Below are positions 34,476 to 45,739 of a stretch of DNA of 64,000 nt, piece by piece. Each line of letters begins with the position of its first letter. Position 1 is the first letter of the stretch. The notes below the pieces were generated by a model, which had not been told where the DNA came from, did not search any database, and worked only from the letters and a program-made list of their open reading frames with translations. Source of the DNA: Talinum fruticosum (Eukaryota; Streptophyta; Magnoliopsida; Caryophyllales; Talinaceae); assembly GCA_021018815.1 (NCBI GenBank), contig JAITYX010000135.1, positions 620,001-684,000 of the forward strand. Reading direction: 5' to 3'. The position numbers and the translations under genes are program-made.

Positions 34476-35090
34476 ACTAGAAGGGATTGAACTTACTCGA
34501 TAATTAATTGATCGACTCGAAAGAGGAAGAAAAATTTGACTTTGGCTAAAATGCACATAAATGAACTGACTCTAGAAAGTTTATTATTTTTTTATTTTGC
34601 ACCCATGTAAGAATTATTTAGTGAATCTAACCTAGAATAAAGGCTCACAAGAAAAAAGTTAAATACTAAAAGCATCCATATTCATTTCAAGCATGCAAAT
34701 GAAAAGGGTACGATTTAGACCACCAATGTTTTTATGGTAAAGGGTAATTCTAGGTCGGATACATGGTGGCTCATAGTCCGAAAATTTAGTCACTAATGGG
34801 ATACATAGCAAGACTTGAATTATTAGGCCTCTCAATCAAAAGATCAAGAAAGCATGCTATGAGTGGAGAGTAACCACCTCCCGAGTGTTAAGTCTAAGTG
34901 GATCCATCGAAGTAATGATTCGACCTCTCCGAAAAGGTTCTTAAGGGTAAAGCCTAAAGCTCGAAATAAAGAACAACTATTGGTCAAGGTCTCCTAAATG
35001 CAAAATGCCTAATGCAAACGCAATAAAGATTCGCTAATCCATAACACGGAAACCAATAAATAACTTCGATGGTGGAATGGCGCCCTCAGG
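34476..35090 (-). mobile_element. Minus-strand Tat leader, proximal part
   Basis: The reverse complement parallels 29490-30060 (CATTTGCATGCTTGAA, TTGTGAGCCTTTA, GCAAAATAAAA..AATAATA, GTGCATTTTAGCCAAA). Just inside the LTR the reversed sequence reads GGCGCCATTCCACCATCGAA where the other element has GGCGACTCCACTGGGAACAA, so the primer site here is altered. Confidence 0.75.
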
Positions 35091-35856
35091 TAGACCCACT
35101 TGCTAGGCTTGAATCAGGATCCGACTTCGGTTGAGTGACGGTAGGGCGATGACAAGCAAAAGAGGTAAAAAAGGCCTTTTTGAGAGAGGTTAACAAAAGG
35201 AGCACTCGAATGGAGTAAGTGAGAAATAAAGAGAAAAGAGTGTTCCAACAGACTTGGGGGATTTTCCAACTGTTCATGGTGTGTAAAAAGGTGTGTCAAA
35301 GGTGTGTATGGTGTAGGAAATGAGGGGACAAAGGCCTCCTATTTATAGGAAAGTTTAGAGTTTAGGAAACCCTAAACCTAGCTTCAAAAGCCATCGGCCG
35401 AAGAGATAAATCGGACGAAAATCCCAAAAATAGATAGAGGAGATCCCGAGGAGCCTAACCGATGAAACGACGTTGTTCAGGAGGAGGCCCAAAGTCGGCA
35501 TCGATTTCGAAACTTTCCATTTTTAGAAAGTTTCTATTTTTGGAAAGTTTTTATTTTGGTGCGGGTTGGCTTTTTGTGGGCTACCAGATTCAACCACTCT
35601 ATTTTAGCCGGATCTTGACTTGAGTTGGCCAACAAAAATAAATAAAATAAATAAATAAAAAGGGACCACACTTTTTAAGTGTCTCTAGTGCCGCTTGCAG
35701 GCCACACCTTTGCCACCTAATGCACGAGGTGGACCATGCTAGTCCTCGGGACCCGGCGCCGTTTGGCGGTGTTCGATTGGGGAGCATGCTGCCAGCCAAT
35801 CAAATAATTGCTTAGACTTTGCTTTAGTTTGCCAAGCACCCGGTTGTGCTTAAACA
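35091..35856 (-). mobile_element. Minus-strand LTR of a second Tat-type element, ~0.77 kb
   Basis: Reading leftward from 35856 it begins TGTTTAAGCACAACCGG, has a TATA box (CCTATAAATAGG, ~35338-35349) and ends near 35091, next to the leader. It shares little with the 27753 LTR, so two different LTR families carry related leaders. The inner end is approximate and no target duplication was found. Confidence 0.6.
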
Positions 35857-35984
35857 ATGGAGGGACTTGGAAGCTCATTTTGCACATCTTTATAATTTCT
35901 CTTCTTGCTTCCTCTTGCTTGTTCTTGAGCTTGCTGTCTTACTTTTTAAGAAAACTAGTGTGGTCTTCTTAAAAATCCTCAAAA

Positions 35985-38528
35985 GATGCCTCAAAGACAT
36001 CCCTATCCAAAGAGAAGGACAAGGGCCGAGAGCTTGACCCAAGACTTGTTCGCGAAAAGAGATTGGTGTCCTCACCACGAATGGAGCCCAAGTGACCTTT
36101 TGGTGGATGCCAAAGGCCATGTTTCTTCATTAGCGATTTCTGCTATAGTAATAGGCCCGATTTGTATTTATTCTATTTCATGCTAGTGTGCCACTCAATT
36201 AAGAAACTTTGTATTCTCGTTAGGAGTATTAGTGCTATCAAGAATTTCTTTGACACCTTCGGAGGGCGAGACTACCCATTGGAGCAAATTTTAACCAATG
36301 TCGGGTTTGGTCTACTCTATACTATTTTGAGTCATTCGTATGATCTCACCGACCGGGGTATCACTCGAGCTATTAGTGAACGATTCTGGGATACCACTAA
36401 TACTTTTCATCTCTCATTTGGGGCAATAACCATTACTCCTCTAGATTTTTCCGTCTTTACCGGTTTAGATTTCTTGGGTGAACCCTTATTATACGACTCG
36501 AAATCTACACAAAAACCAAGATTATCTTCATCACCTCTTTGGTCCGATTGCTCTTCAATTTCCCCATACCAACTATTTTAAGTATTCTATTCTTCTTTCT
36601 TCTTCCATCGATGTCGAGTTGTGGGCTCGACACGACCTACAACAACAAGCTCGTATCGTGATTACCCATTTGTTGAGCATGTCTATGTTTTCCAACCAAG
36701 GTCTAAAGTCCATCTTCATTATCTAGCCAACTTAATAGACTTAGACCGGATAAAAGACCTCAATTGGGGTCTACCTGCATATACTTGCTTAATGAGGGGC
36801 TTACGTGCTCGGGGCCCTATGCACTCGCTCCCGAGAAATATTCGGTTAGCTTTATGCTTCTATCCGTCTTGTGGAGGATTATCGAGGTTTGGTCTATTCC
36901 TATCCCTTTACTTTTATCTTATATGAATGAAAAGTTTACAAATGTAGTAAATTTGTAGCCATGGATGTATGAATATTTTTCCCAATTTCACCATGTTCAA
37001 CAATTCATCCGAGCGTTACGGACGACGTTAACATGGGCAAAGGTCTATCTTGCTCAACCAAAAGTGGTTGGGCTTGCGTACTTGCGTCCCGCGCTTAATA
37101 AAGTATTCATAGTATGCTTCTTCCGAATTTTAGATTTCAGATTAGTATGTTCCAAAATTTAGCCATTTTACAACTTATAATTTTGCTCGAGCCTATGGTC
37201 CGGTGTGGACCATGGTATAGGCTACGGTGGAGCCGACGCCGGCCCAAAGCCATGCCTAGTTGCTTTTGCTCGGCCATGTAAGCTTGCTATCCTTGCCTTA
37301 ATGCTTGTGGGATAAATTCTTATACTTTGGGGTAGACCAATTTTCACCCTTGATGTTGAAATCAACTTCCTTCATGATTTCTAGTTGCTAAGGATATAAG
37401 TGAAAGAGGGTTCTTTTGAAAGGCCCATTTGATTTTTGCTAGTACATTGGCGAGCGAGTTACACCCCAAATTTGGCATAATACGTGACCACTTTTTATTT
37501 CGAAGGATCCGCCTCAAACGATGTTCTACCTCTATTTGGTGACCCTAGAAGAGCATGCGAGGATGGTAACTAGGTATCCTTATACACTCTTTCTCGACTC
37601 GGCTTTGACTTATCTCATTACTTGGGAAGGTTATGACCCGAATGGCGAGTCTTATTCCTTTGCTATTGGGTTTGATTTCTTGTATGGAAATTAACCTTTT
37701 TGTGATACAAGCACTCCTGGATGACATTCACATTCCTTGATTTGAAGTTGGCTTTCTTTGCTCGGAGAGCCCCCACACATTGTCCAAATTTTGAAGATTC
37801 CCGGGTTGAAGTGCATAAGACATCCATTCCCAAGGAACTAGAAAAAGGTAAAAGTATTGTGGTCTTTATTTTAATTGTATGCTAAAATGCTTTTCCTAAC
37901 ATGATGATCTTTCAGTATGATCGTGACCAATCTCGGATAATTTCCTTTAGACTCCAATTTGCTTTCTGTGCATTTAGAGATCTCGTTTACTCGGTTGTGC
38001 ATTCCGCTCATCTAGGGTAAGTCTAGTTGAAGTTCTCACTGTTGAGTTCTCGGCCTATATGTTAATCACTCTTTTATTCCTTTACCATCGTCGCTCTAGG
38101 TTCCCCTTTAGGAGGTTTTCTTGGTGGTTCCGGGATTCATATGGAGGCACCGATAAACCCCAAATGCCATCAGGTAACACCGATGAGGCTGGCACTTCAC
38201 GACATACATCTCGGCGTTCTCGAAGGTACAACACTTCGAAGTTGGGCCGAGCTCATAATCCGGGCCAAGCGCATTTGGAGATGGACCTAGCTCATCCGGA
38301 GCTAATGTGGATGTTATGCCTCCGTAAGTCGTTGACCCATATGGGAGGCCTTTTGATCTTCATCGAACATTCTATAGCAGGCCTTATCATGAGGCCTCAC
38401 GACCAACTTGGGATTTTAGAGCTTGTTCTTCTCACATAATTACGGATAGGCGAGCTTCGACGTCTTTTGCAGAGGATATGGGCAAATACCTCTTCGAAGA
38501 TGTTGTTGTTGATGATGACGGTTATTAA
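35985..38528 (+). pseudogene. Plant mobile domain (PMD) gene, transposon-type, broken
   Basis: Starts near 35985 (MPQRHPYPKRRTRAESL). 36162-36480 gives the PMD N-terminal half: GFGLLYTILSHSYDLTDRG, then FWDTTNTFHLSFGAITIT and PLDFSVFTGLDFLGEPLL. Other frames continue it: HHLFGPIAL (~36520), KVHLHYLANLIDLDRIKDLNWG (36700-36770), a cysteine/glycine-rich turn, and PWMYEYFSQFHHV (~36958). 37520-37690 carries RYPYTLFLDSALTYLITWEG, and the end is an acidic tail (EDVVVDDDGY) with TAA at 38528. PMD proteins occur in plant silencing factors (MAIN/MAIL) and in Gypsy and MULE transposons. The gene lies beside Tat sequence and is split by at least five frame changes, so it is probably transposon-derived and dead. 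The Sirevirus at 38570 sits 41 bp after its stop. Confidence 0.75.
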
Positions 38529-38569
38529 ATAAACTTTTGTAGGGTGCTTTTGTTATTATTTATGTATTT

Positions 38570-40160
38570 TGAAGACTCGGACCTCACATCTCACTTTTCC
38601 GAGTTCTATCAAGAGAATCAGGTATAAGACTTTATCACTTATAAAGTTTTGATTCCAAGTCATTCTTTGTGCCTTAGAAATTTTTCCGAGTGATATAACA
38701 TTTCTTCCGAGTGTTATAGTATCTATTATGTTGTTCTCGCCTGACTTTGATTGACTCGGAAAGCATAACTCTTTATGCTACTTATCACTCGGTTCCGAGT
38801 CATCCAACACTCGGATATATCGCATGATTCAAACACTATCTTTTCGCAGAATAAACTCAAGTCCGACTTCGTGATTCGAAATTACATTGTCTCAAGTCAC
38901 CATATTTTAGTTTGAATTTTGTTTAGTCTAGATCAAGTCTGTTTACTCGATATTCTTTATCCGACTTGATTGCCCTCTAGATCGACTTAGATGGAATTTG
39001 AGTTTCATGGATATTAAACTCGTAAAATTCCTTTTCTTTTCGACTCGGATAATTAGTCACTTAATTATTTTAATTATAATATTATTTGTATCTAATCTTG
39101 GACCAAAGTATTTTATACTTTGAGAACCAAATTGATTTACTTTTGTAGGTGATTCAAACGAGGCTATCCTAAATTTGAATTACAAAAGTAACCTGGCTTC
39201 AAAGCGTCAAATCACCAAGCAGACAAGACTTTTTCCACCTCCGACCTAGCCCCGGACATCGTGCCGGGGTTGTCTGTTTCCTAAACTGGAAATCTGCAAC
39301 ACCAAGCTCAACGGTGGCTTCCACCTTATTTTTCAAGACACCACCAAGTGGTTTTGGGACTTCCAAAGGAGTCAAAAACCGTTGCTCAACGTTCATATCT
39401 CAACGGATATTTTCCGAGTGACTCGAAAATCCTTTACAACGGTCACAAGGGACTTCCAGTCGGAAGATGGACACAACGGCTAATCTGCTTGGTCATTTAT
39501 AAATAGAAGCCAACTTTCAAGACTTGAAGATTGCCGAATCTATTGTAAATATACATATTTGATTAAAAGTCATTGTATTCATTCTCAATCTTCTACTTAC
39601 AACTCCAATTCCGTATTTCATTATATTCCGAGTTGTAAGGTTTTGTACTCGATTACAAACTCTCTTCTTACTCTCCAAGTAAGGTCCCTTGACCGAGCTA
39701 TAAAGGTTATCTCAATTCAGCTTGTCCCTAGCTGTAAGGGTTATCTCAACTAAGAAGTACTAGATCGGATAAGGGAGTTTCTAAGTCTAGGAAAAACTTG
39801 TAAGGCGTTGTCCAAGGGAGCAACTCTGGGTTGAGTCGACCTACTCGTATTTTGTGGATTCAAAATAGTGGATTTGACTTCGTGCTTGGATTAGCACGGT
39901 CTCGTGGTTTTCTCGCCCCATGAGGGTTTCCACGTACTTTCGTGTTGTCAATTTTCCGAGTACATTCTAGACTCGGATTGTCTACTTGTTCAGCTTATTC
40001 TCGCTTCTATATTACATTCCGATTTCGAGTCGGTGCTTTCGAGTTCACCGGGACTCCAACTCTACTCGGACGATCTTATTCTTTATTCGAAGCAAATTTC
40101 ATCATCACCCTATTCACCCCCTCTCTAAGGTGACGTAATCTCTCCAAGAGTAGACTTTCA
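38570..40160 (+). repeat. 5' LTR of the Sirevirus-like element
   Basis: 1591 bp, TGAAGACTCGG...GACTTTCA. A TATA box (TTATAAATAG) lies at ~39498. At least 14 copies of ACTCGG/CCGAGT are spread through it. It differs from the 3' LTR mainly by 1-3-base indels next to CG dinucleotides. Confidence 0.95.
39495..39506 (+). promoter_or_regulatory. TATA box of the Sirevirus 5' LTR
   Basis: CATTTATAAATAGAAG context, conserved in the 3' LTR (~48905). A related box appears in the old minus-strand LTR near 61271, so it is a conserved core promoter. Confidence 0.75.
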
Positions 40161-40162
40161 AT

Positions 40163-40173
40163 TGGTATCGAGC
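40163..40173 (+). promoter_or_regulatory. Primer-binding site (tRNA-iMet type)
   Basis: TGGTATCGAGC two bases after the LTR. The canonical plant Copia site is TGGTATCAGAGC, so one base is missing here. Confidence 0.85.
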
Positions 40174-40220
40174 CTAACCTTTCAGAAAAGGATCTAACCA
40201 TCCAAAGGTCTAAAGATCAA

Positions 40221-41330
40221 ATGGCTCATAACAACGGAGAGTTCGATGAAGGAAGATCTTCCAGCGAGACCACCAAAGTTCAAAGGGTCAAACTTTGTAC
40301 ACTCGGAAGAAACTCATGGAATATTTCCTCCTGGATCATGATGAAGATGTCCGGAACATCATACAAGAAGGAAACTACCTTCCCATGAAGACAAAAGAAA
40401 CAAGAACTGTGCCCAAAACAAAGGCTGAGTTCACAGTGATGAAGCTGAAAAGTTCGAAAAGAACTGCAAGGCTATGAACATTCTTATGTGCGCCATCAGC
40501 TCGAAGAATACAATCGAGTGTCCGCTCGTGATATAGCCAAAGAAGTGTGGGTCACCCTGGTCAACACTTATGAAGGTACAAGCCAGGTCGGACAAGCGAA
40601 GATAAGCCAATATCTTCGCAAATATGAGTTATTCAAGATGGAGCGAGAAGAAAATATCACTCGGATGTTTATACGATTTACAGAGATTACCAATAATCTC
40701 AAATCTCTGGGTAAAAAGATCTCCCACGAGGAAATGTGCAGAAAGATACTCGAAGCCTACCCAAGAAAAGATGGGGTGGCCAAGGTGACAGCAATCGAAG
40801 AAGCTCGGAACTTATCTTTACTAAAGCCGGACGAACTCATTGGGAAGCTTCTCACCCATGAGATCCACCTGGATGAGGAGGATGCAGAGGTCGGCACCAA
40901 AAAGAACATTGCGCTGAAAGCCTCAAAACCAGAGAAGCATATCCGAGTTCATCGGACTCGAAGAGGATCCTATGACCCTGATTGCTAGAGGCTTCAAGAG
41001 AATGATGAAGCACAAGAGATGGGATAAGAAGCCAAAAGAAGAGTTCTATAAGAAAGACAAGAAGGATAGAAAAGGTAAATACTCTTCTCCTTCAAAGTTA
41101 TCTTTGACTAAGAACTCGGATGCTTTGAATATGGCAAGCAAGGAACACATAGTCAAGGACTGTCCCAAGAGAAAAATGGATACAAGGAAGAAAAAGGCTA
41201 TGATGGCCACATGGAGTGACGAGGACTCATCGGAAGATGACGAGGACTCGGATGACTCAAAGTGTCCGATGGCACTCTCGACTCGAAGCGAAACAGCAGT
41301 CGGACTCGGATCAATCGGACATTGAGGAAT
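40221..41330 (+). pseudogene. Sirevirus gag, frame-broken
   Basis: Gag forms the particle that packages the RNA. The ATG at 40221 (MAHNNGEFDEG) is a plausible start, but the frame shifts within 60 codons. 40295-40477 gives KKLMEYFLLDHDEDV. 40488-40988 holds the UBN2-type core with the usual order: EVWVTLVNTYEGT, KYELFKMEREENITRMFIRF, KILEAYP and LKPDELIGKLLTHEI. The zinc knuckle near 41115-41170 is damaged: one frame reads CFEYGKQG and the next HIVKDCPKRK, so the CCHC motif is split by a one-base shift and one cysteine is Tyr. An acidic stretch (SDEDSSEDDEDSDDSK) follows. Confidence 0.85.
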
Positions 41331-42069
41331 CTAATCCTCAAGAGGTAATTGAGTACTTTCTCAAATTCTCCAAAGCTGATTTGGCTAAGTATATTTTCAC
41401 TTTGGAAGAGAAGTCCAATTCCGATTCTTCTCACTTTAAAGAACAACTTGAGTCAATTTCTTCCGAGAGCATCTCTTTAAAAAATGAGTTAGAAAAGCCG
41501 AGACTCACACTCGAGAGAACTCAAGACTAGTGCTCAATCAATGAGACCGAGTCCGAGTTACTCGAAGAGAAAATGAGCAGCTAAAGCAAAAGCTCAATGA
41601 GTCTCAAGATCTTATTTTAAAGTTTTCTCAAGGTCGAAAAACCTTGACATGCTCTCGGGATCTCAATGTGTCTCCTTCGGAAAAGAAGGTCTTGGTTTTA
41701 ACCAAGAGGAGGAATCCAATTCCTACTCGAACTTTTCAAGAAAGATTCCAGAACCGTAAAGTTCGGGAAAGTTGAGCATGGTCCCATTCATAAGAATGAA
41801 AGAAGGACTGAGCCCGGACTAGTTTATAGGAGAAAACCTTCTCCATCGTTTTCAAAAAGAAAAACCTTTCAAAAGAAAGAGACACAGACTCGGTTCTCTA
41901 AACCGAAGACTCGGAATCAAACTAAACCCAAAGTCATTCAAATCTGGGTTCCGAAAAACCTTCTTCCTCGAGAAAAGTACCACAGTAAAGAGTGTTATTG
42001 GGTTCGTTAGAGGAAGTGAGAAGGGTTAGCTTGTCTCTGTTTTGTAGGTCACTCGTAAAAGATCAAAAG

Positions 42070-42420
42070 GACATTGGTACCTTGACGGTGGATGCTCACG
42101 CCATATGTCGGGAGACTCGGGACTCTTTTCCGAGTTAGAGGAGTACAAAGGTGGAAAAGTCACTTTTGGAGATGACAGCAAAGACAAGATAATTGGGATA
42201 GGGAAGATTGGAAAGGGAAGCAATCTGGTCAGCCCAGTTTACCTTTTCAAAGGATTAAAGTACAACTTACTTAGCATCTCTCAATTGTGTGATAAAGGTC
42301 AAGAGGTAAGATTCACTCAAACCAATTGTTACATTTCGATGACACTACCAAGGAAATCAAACTCTCAAGTAAGAGATCAAGTAACACTTATATTATTCCT
42401 CTTTCGACCCTAGTTAGAAT
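42070..42420 (+). pseudogene. Sirevirus aspartic protease region
   Basis: The frame contains WYLDGGCSRHMSGDSGLF at ~42075. The family's active site is DSG, here DGG, so the catalytic triad is altered. It continues with VTFGDDSKDKIIGIGKIG, SPVYLFKGLKYNLLSISQL and CDKGQEVRF, the standard protease-to-integrase stretch. It cleaves the polyprotein in intact relatives. Confidence 0.85.
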
Positions 42421-42449
42421 TTATCTTGTTTAAAAGCATCACTTCATGA

Positions 42450-43420
42450 TGACTCATGGAAATGGCATCGTAGATTAGGCCATGTTAGCATGCATATTAT
42501 TAAGAAATTGGCATCTCATGATTTAGTCGGAGGGTTGCCTAATTGTGCTTTCAAGAAAGATAAAGTTTGTGAAGCTTGCACAAGAGGGAAACAAGTCGGA
42601 TCATCATTCAAATCCTGAAGATAGTTTCCACATCCAAGGTGCTTGAACTGCTACATATGGATTTATGTGGTGAAATTCCTGTTAAGAGCCTCGGAGGTAA
42701 ATCATATGTACTTGTTATTATTGATGATTACTCACGATTTACCTGGGTGTGTTTTCTCAAGCACAAAAATGAAGCATTCAAGGAGTTCAAGCAACCTCTG
42801 CAGAAAAATCCAAGTTGAGTCTCGGACTCGGATCTAGAGAATTTGAACCGACCATGGAAGGGAGTTCGACTACTCGGAATTCTCGTAGTTTTGCGACAAG
42901 AATGGTATGTCTCACAACTTCTCAGCACCAAGAACTCCTTAACAAAATGGAGTGATGGAGAGAAAGAACAGAACTCTTGAAGAAATAGCTAGGACAATGA
43001 TGATTGAGCACAATCTACCCTACTATTTCTGGGTTGAGGCAGTCAACACAGCCCAACTACACGTTGAACAGATGCCTCATCACACCCATTCTGAAGAAAA
43101 CACCTTATGAGCTCTACAAAGGAGAAAGCCCAATATCTCCTATTTCAAACCTTTTGGATGTAAGTGTTTTGTTCACGACAATGGTAAGGATCACCTGACC
43201 AAGTTTGATGCTCGGTCGGATAAAGGTATTTTTCCGGGTTATTACTCTCATAGTAAAGCTTATCGCATTTTTAATAAGAGAACTAACAAAGTGGAAGAAA
43301 GTATCCACGTTGTGTTTGATGAGCTTGAACAGGAAAAGACAAGTGAATCATCATTCTCGGATCCGAAACTCAGCAGAGATGATGACCTTGACAAAACCGA
43401 GTCTATAAGGAATCAAACCC
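42450..43420 (+). pseudogene. Sirevirus integrase region, frame-broken
   Basis: 42450-42610 encodes the zinc-binding HHCC segment (RLGHVSMHIIKKLASHD, VCEACTRGKQ). The catalytic core follows: LLHMDLCGEIPVKSLGGKSY and VLVIIDDYSRFTWVCFLKHK at 42640-42790. After a small deletion come DHGREFDYSEF, SAPRTP, QNGVMERKNRTLEEIARTMM and the Asp/Glu residues (43000 region), with in-frame stops at ~42886 and ~42940. GYYSHSKAYRIFNKRT at ~43240 marks the C-terminal GKGY-like part. The enzyme inserts cDNA; this copy could not be translated through. Confidence 0.85.
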
Positions 43421-43729
43421 AACCGACTCGGAATGAAATCACTCGAACGAAGCGACTTAGAATGAGACAACTCAAGAACCAGCTTAGAATGATGAAGGAC
43501 AATCTGATGAACAAGCTCACTCAGAACAAACTTCTGAAGATCAACCAATTCAGCCTACAGATCTGGTGAATCGGAACAAGTAGAGCACTCAAATATGCTT
43601 CTAGTCATCCACTAGAAAACATATTATCCGATATCAATAGTGGGGTAAGAACTCGTTCCTCTCTTCAAAATCTATATGCATTCATTCCATTCATTTCATT
43701 AACTCGAACCCAAAAATGCACTAGAGGCC

Positions 43730-44560
43730 CTAAATGAACCTGAATGGGTAGAGGCCATGCAAGAGGAACTCAATCAATTCAAAAGACACCAAGTCCGGAC
43801 TTTGACCAAACGACCTTCCGACCACCCAGTCATAGGAACCAAATGGGTTTTCAAGAACAAACTGGATGAAGGTGGGTTGGTAGTCGAAATAAGGCTAGAC
43901 TTGTGGCTCAAGGTTACAATCAAGAAGAAGAAATTGATTGTGGGGAAACCTTTGCACCTGTTGCCGAATTGAAGCCATTAGAATCTCGTTGGCATTTGCA
44001 TCTAACATGAATATCAAATTATATCAAATGGATGTTAAGTGTGCCTTTCTCAATGGTTTTATCGAAGAGGAAGTCTATGTCGAGCAGCCCCTGGATTTGA
44101 AAACTCAGAATTTCCAAATCATGTTTTCAAACTTCGTAAAGCTCTTTATGGTCTTAAGCAAGCCCCTAGAGCTTGGTACGAAAGACTCGAGCAATTTCTT
44201 GGTTCAAAAGGATTTTAGAAGAGGTCGGATCCACAAGACTCTCTTTATAAAAACCAAGGGGAAAGATTTCCTTATCGCCCGGATATATGTTGATGATATA
44301 ATTTTTGGAGCTACTAATGAAATTCACGTGTCGAGACTTTTCGAGTTAATGAGACAGGAATTTCAAATGAGTATGATGGGAGAACTCAATTTCTTCCTTG
44401 GTTTACAAATCAAGCAAGACAAAGATGGAATCTATGTCCATCAATCAAAGTACACCAAGGAGCTGCTGAAAAAGTATAAACTTCAAGATACGAAGCATGC
44501 AAGCAACCCCTATGAGCAACAGCTTGAAACTGGACTCGGACGATAAAGGTAAAGCAATAG
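43730..44560 (+). pseudogene. Sirevirus reverse transcriptase (RVT_2), frame-broken
   Basis: Starts with EPEWVEAMQEELNQFKRH and GTKWVFKNK (43740-43870). A frameshift precedes QGYNQEEEIDCGETFAPVAE. 43970-44546 is open through LYQMDVKCAFLNGFIEEEVY, then a locally shifted stretch, then the catalytic YVDDIIFG (Y at 44286) and MGELNFFLGLQIKQ..GIYVHQ. The two aspartates of the polymerase motif are intact. At least three frame changes prevent a full-length product. Confidence 0.88.
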
Positions 44561-44579
44561 ATCGAAACTCTATCGAGGT

Positions 44580-45225
44580 ATGATTGGATCTTTCCTGTCT
44601 CTTACTTCGAGTAGACCAGACATAATGTTTAGTGTCTGTCTATGTGGAAGATTTCAAGCTAATCCAAAAGAATCACATCTCACTACGGTGAAGAGAATAT
44701 TCGAGATATCTTGCAGGGACTCGGAATTTAGGTCTATGGTACTCAAGAGACTCGGAACCGACTCTCATTGGATACTCGGATGCTGATTACGCTGGATACA
44801 AAGTTGATAGAAAGAGCACTTCAGGAGCTTGCCAATTTCGGGTCAATCCTTAATATCTTGGCACTCAAAGAAGCAAAACTCGTAGCTCTATCAACTGCCG
44901 AGGCTGAGTATATTGCAGCTGGAGCATGCTGCGCTCGGATCTTATGGATAAAGCAACACTTGAGAGATCTTGGACTTTCCTTCAAATCGGTTCCAATCAA
45001 GTGTGACAATCGAGTGCAATTAGCATCACCAAAAATCCAGTTCAAGCACTCAAAGACAAAGCACATTGAGGTCGGTATCATTTCTTAAGAGACCATTCCG
45101 AGAAAGGTGACATTGAACTAAATTTCATTCCTACCAATCGTCAACTAGCTGATATCTTTACTAAGCCTCTGGGTGAGGATCAATTTTGTTTTATTAGAAA
45201 TGAGCTTGGTATGCTAAATACATAA
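44580..45225 (+). pseudogene. Sirevirus RNase H region, frame-broken
   Basis: LTSSRPDIMFSVCLCGRFQA and SHLTTVKRIF (44600-44705), then shifted frames. VALSTAEAEYIAAGACCARI follows at ~44880, then IKCDNRVQLA (family: CDNTSAI) and KHIEV, and finally TNRQLADIFTKPL at ~45130. The order is that of the Copia RNase H. An asparagine/threonine change and a small insertion affect the CDN motif neighbourhood. Confidence 0.85.
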
Positions 45226-45739
45226 TTATGTGCTTTCTATGTGAAAACTTCTTTGCATGATTATGTGTTTTGTATTTACAATTCATTAGTAACCATCGGT
45301 CGGTTGACTTAGTGATACCGAGCCGATAGTTATTATTTGCTTCCAGCTTCGAGTCACTCATAAACCGAGCTGAGTCGGACTCGCATTTTAAGAAAAATGG
45401 ACATTGAACTTCGAAATCATCTCTAGATAAGTGGAGAATTTCGAATTTGTTTTTAAAATCTTTCTTCTCTTTTTTTTTCTCTCGCGCGCTGTGATCGGAC
45501 AACTAGCCGTTGAGAAACAAACCGCTGGAATTCTAACCGTTAAGGAGAGAACCGTCACACCGGTCGAGGTGACTCGCTGAAAGAGCTAAGTCGAACGGAT
45601 ACAGAAGGACGATTATTTTCTTATAAATAGCGACTATTCTCCTTCATTTCGTTACTTTACTTTTCGCTTACTCTCTCTCTCGAAATCAAAACTTCGCGCA
45701 CAAGCTCTCTGCATCTACAAGTGACTTCGGTATTTTTCA

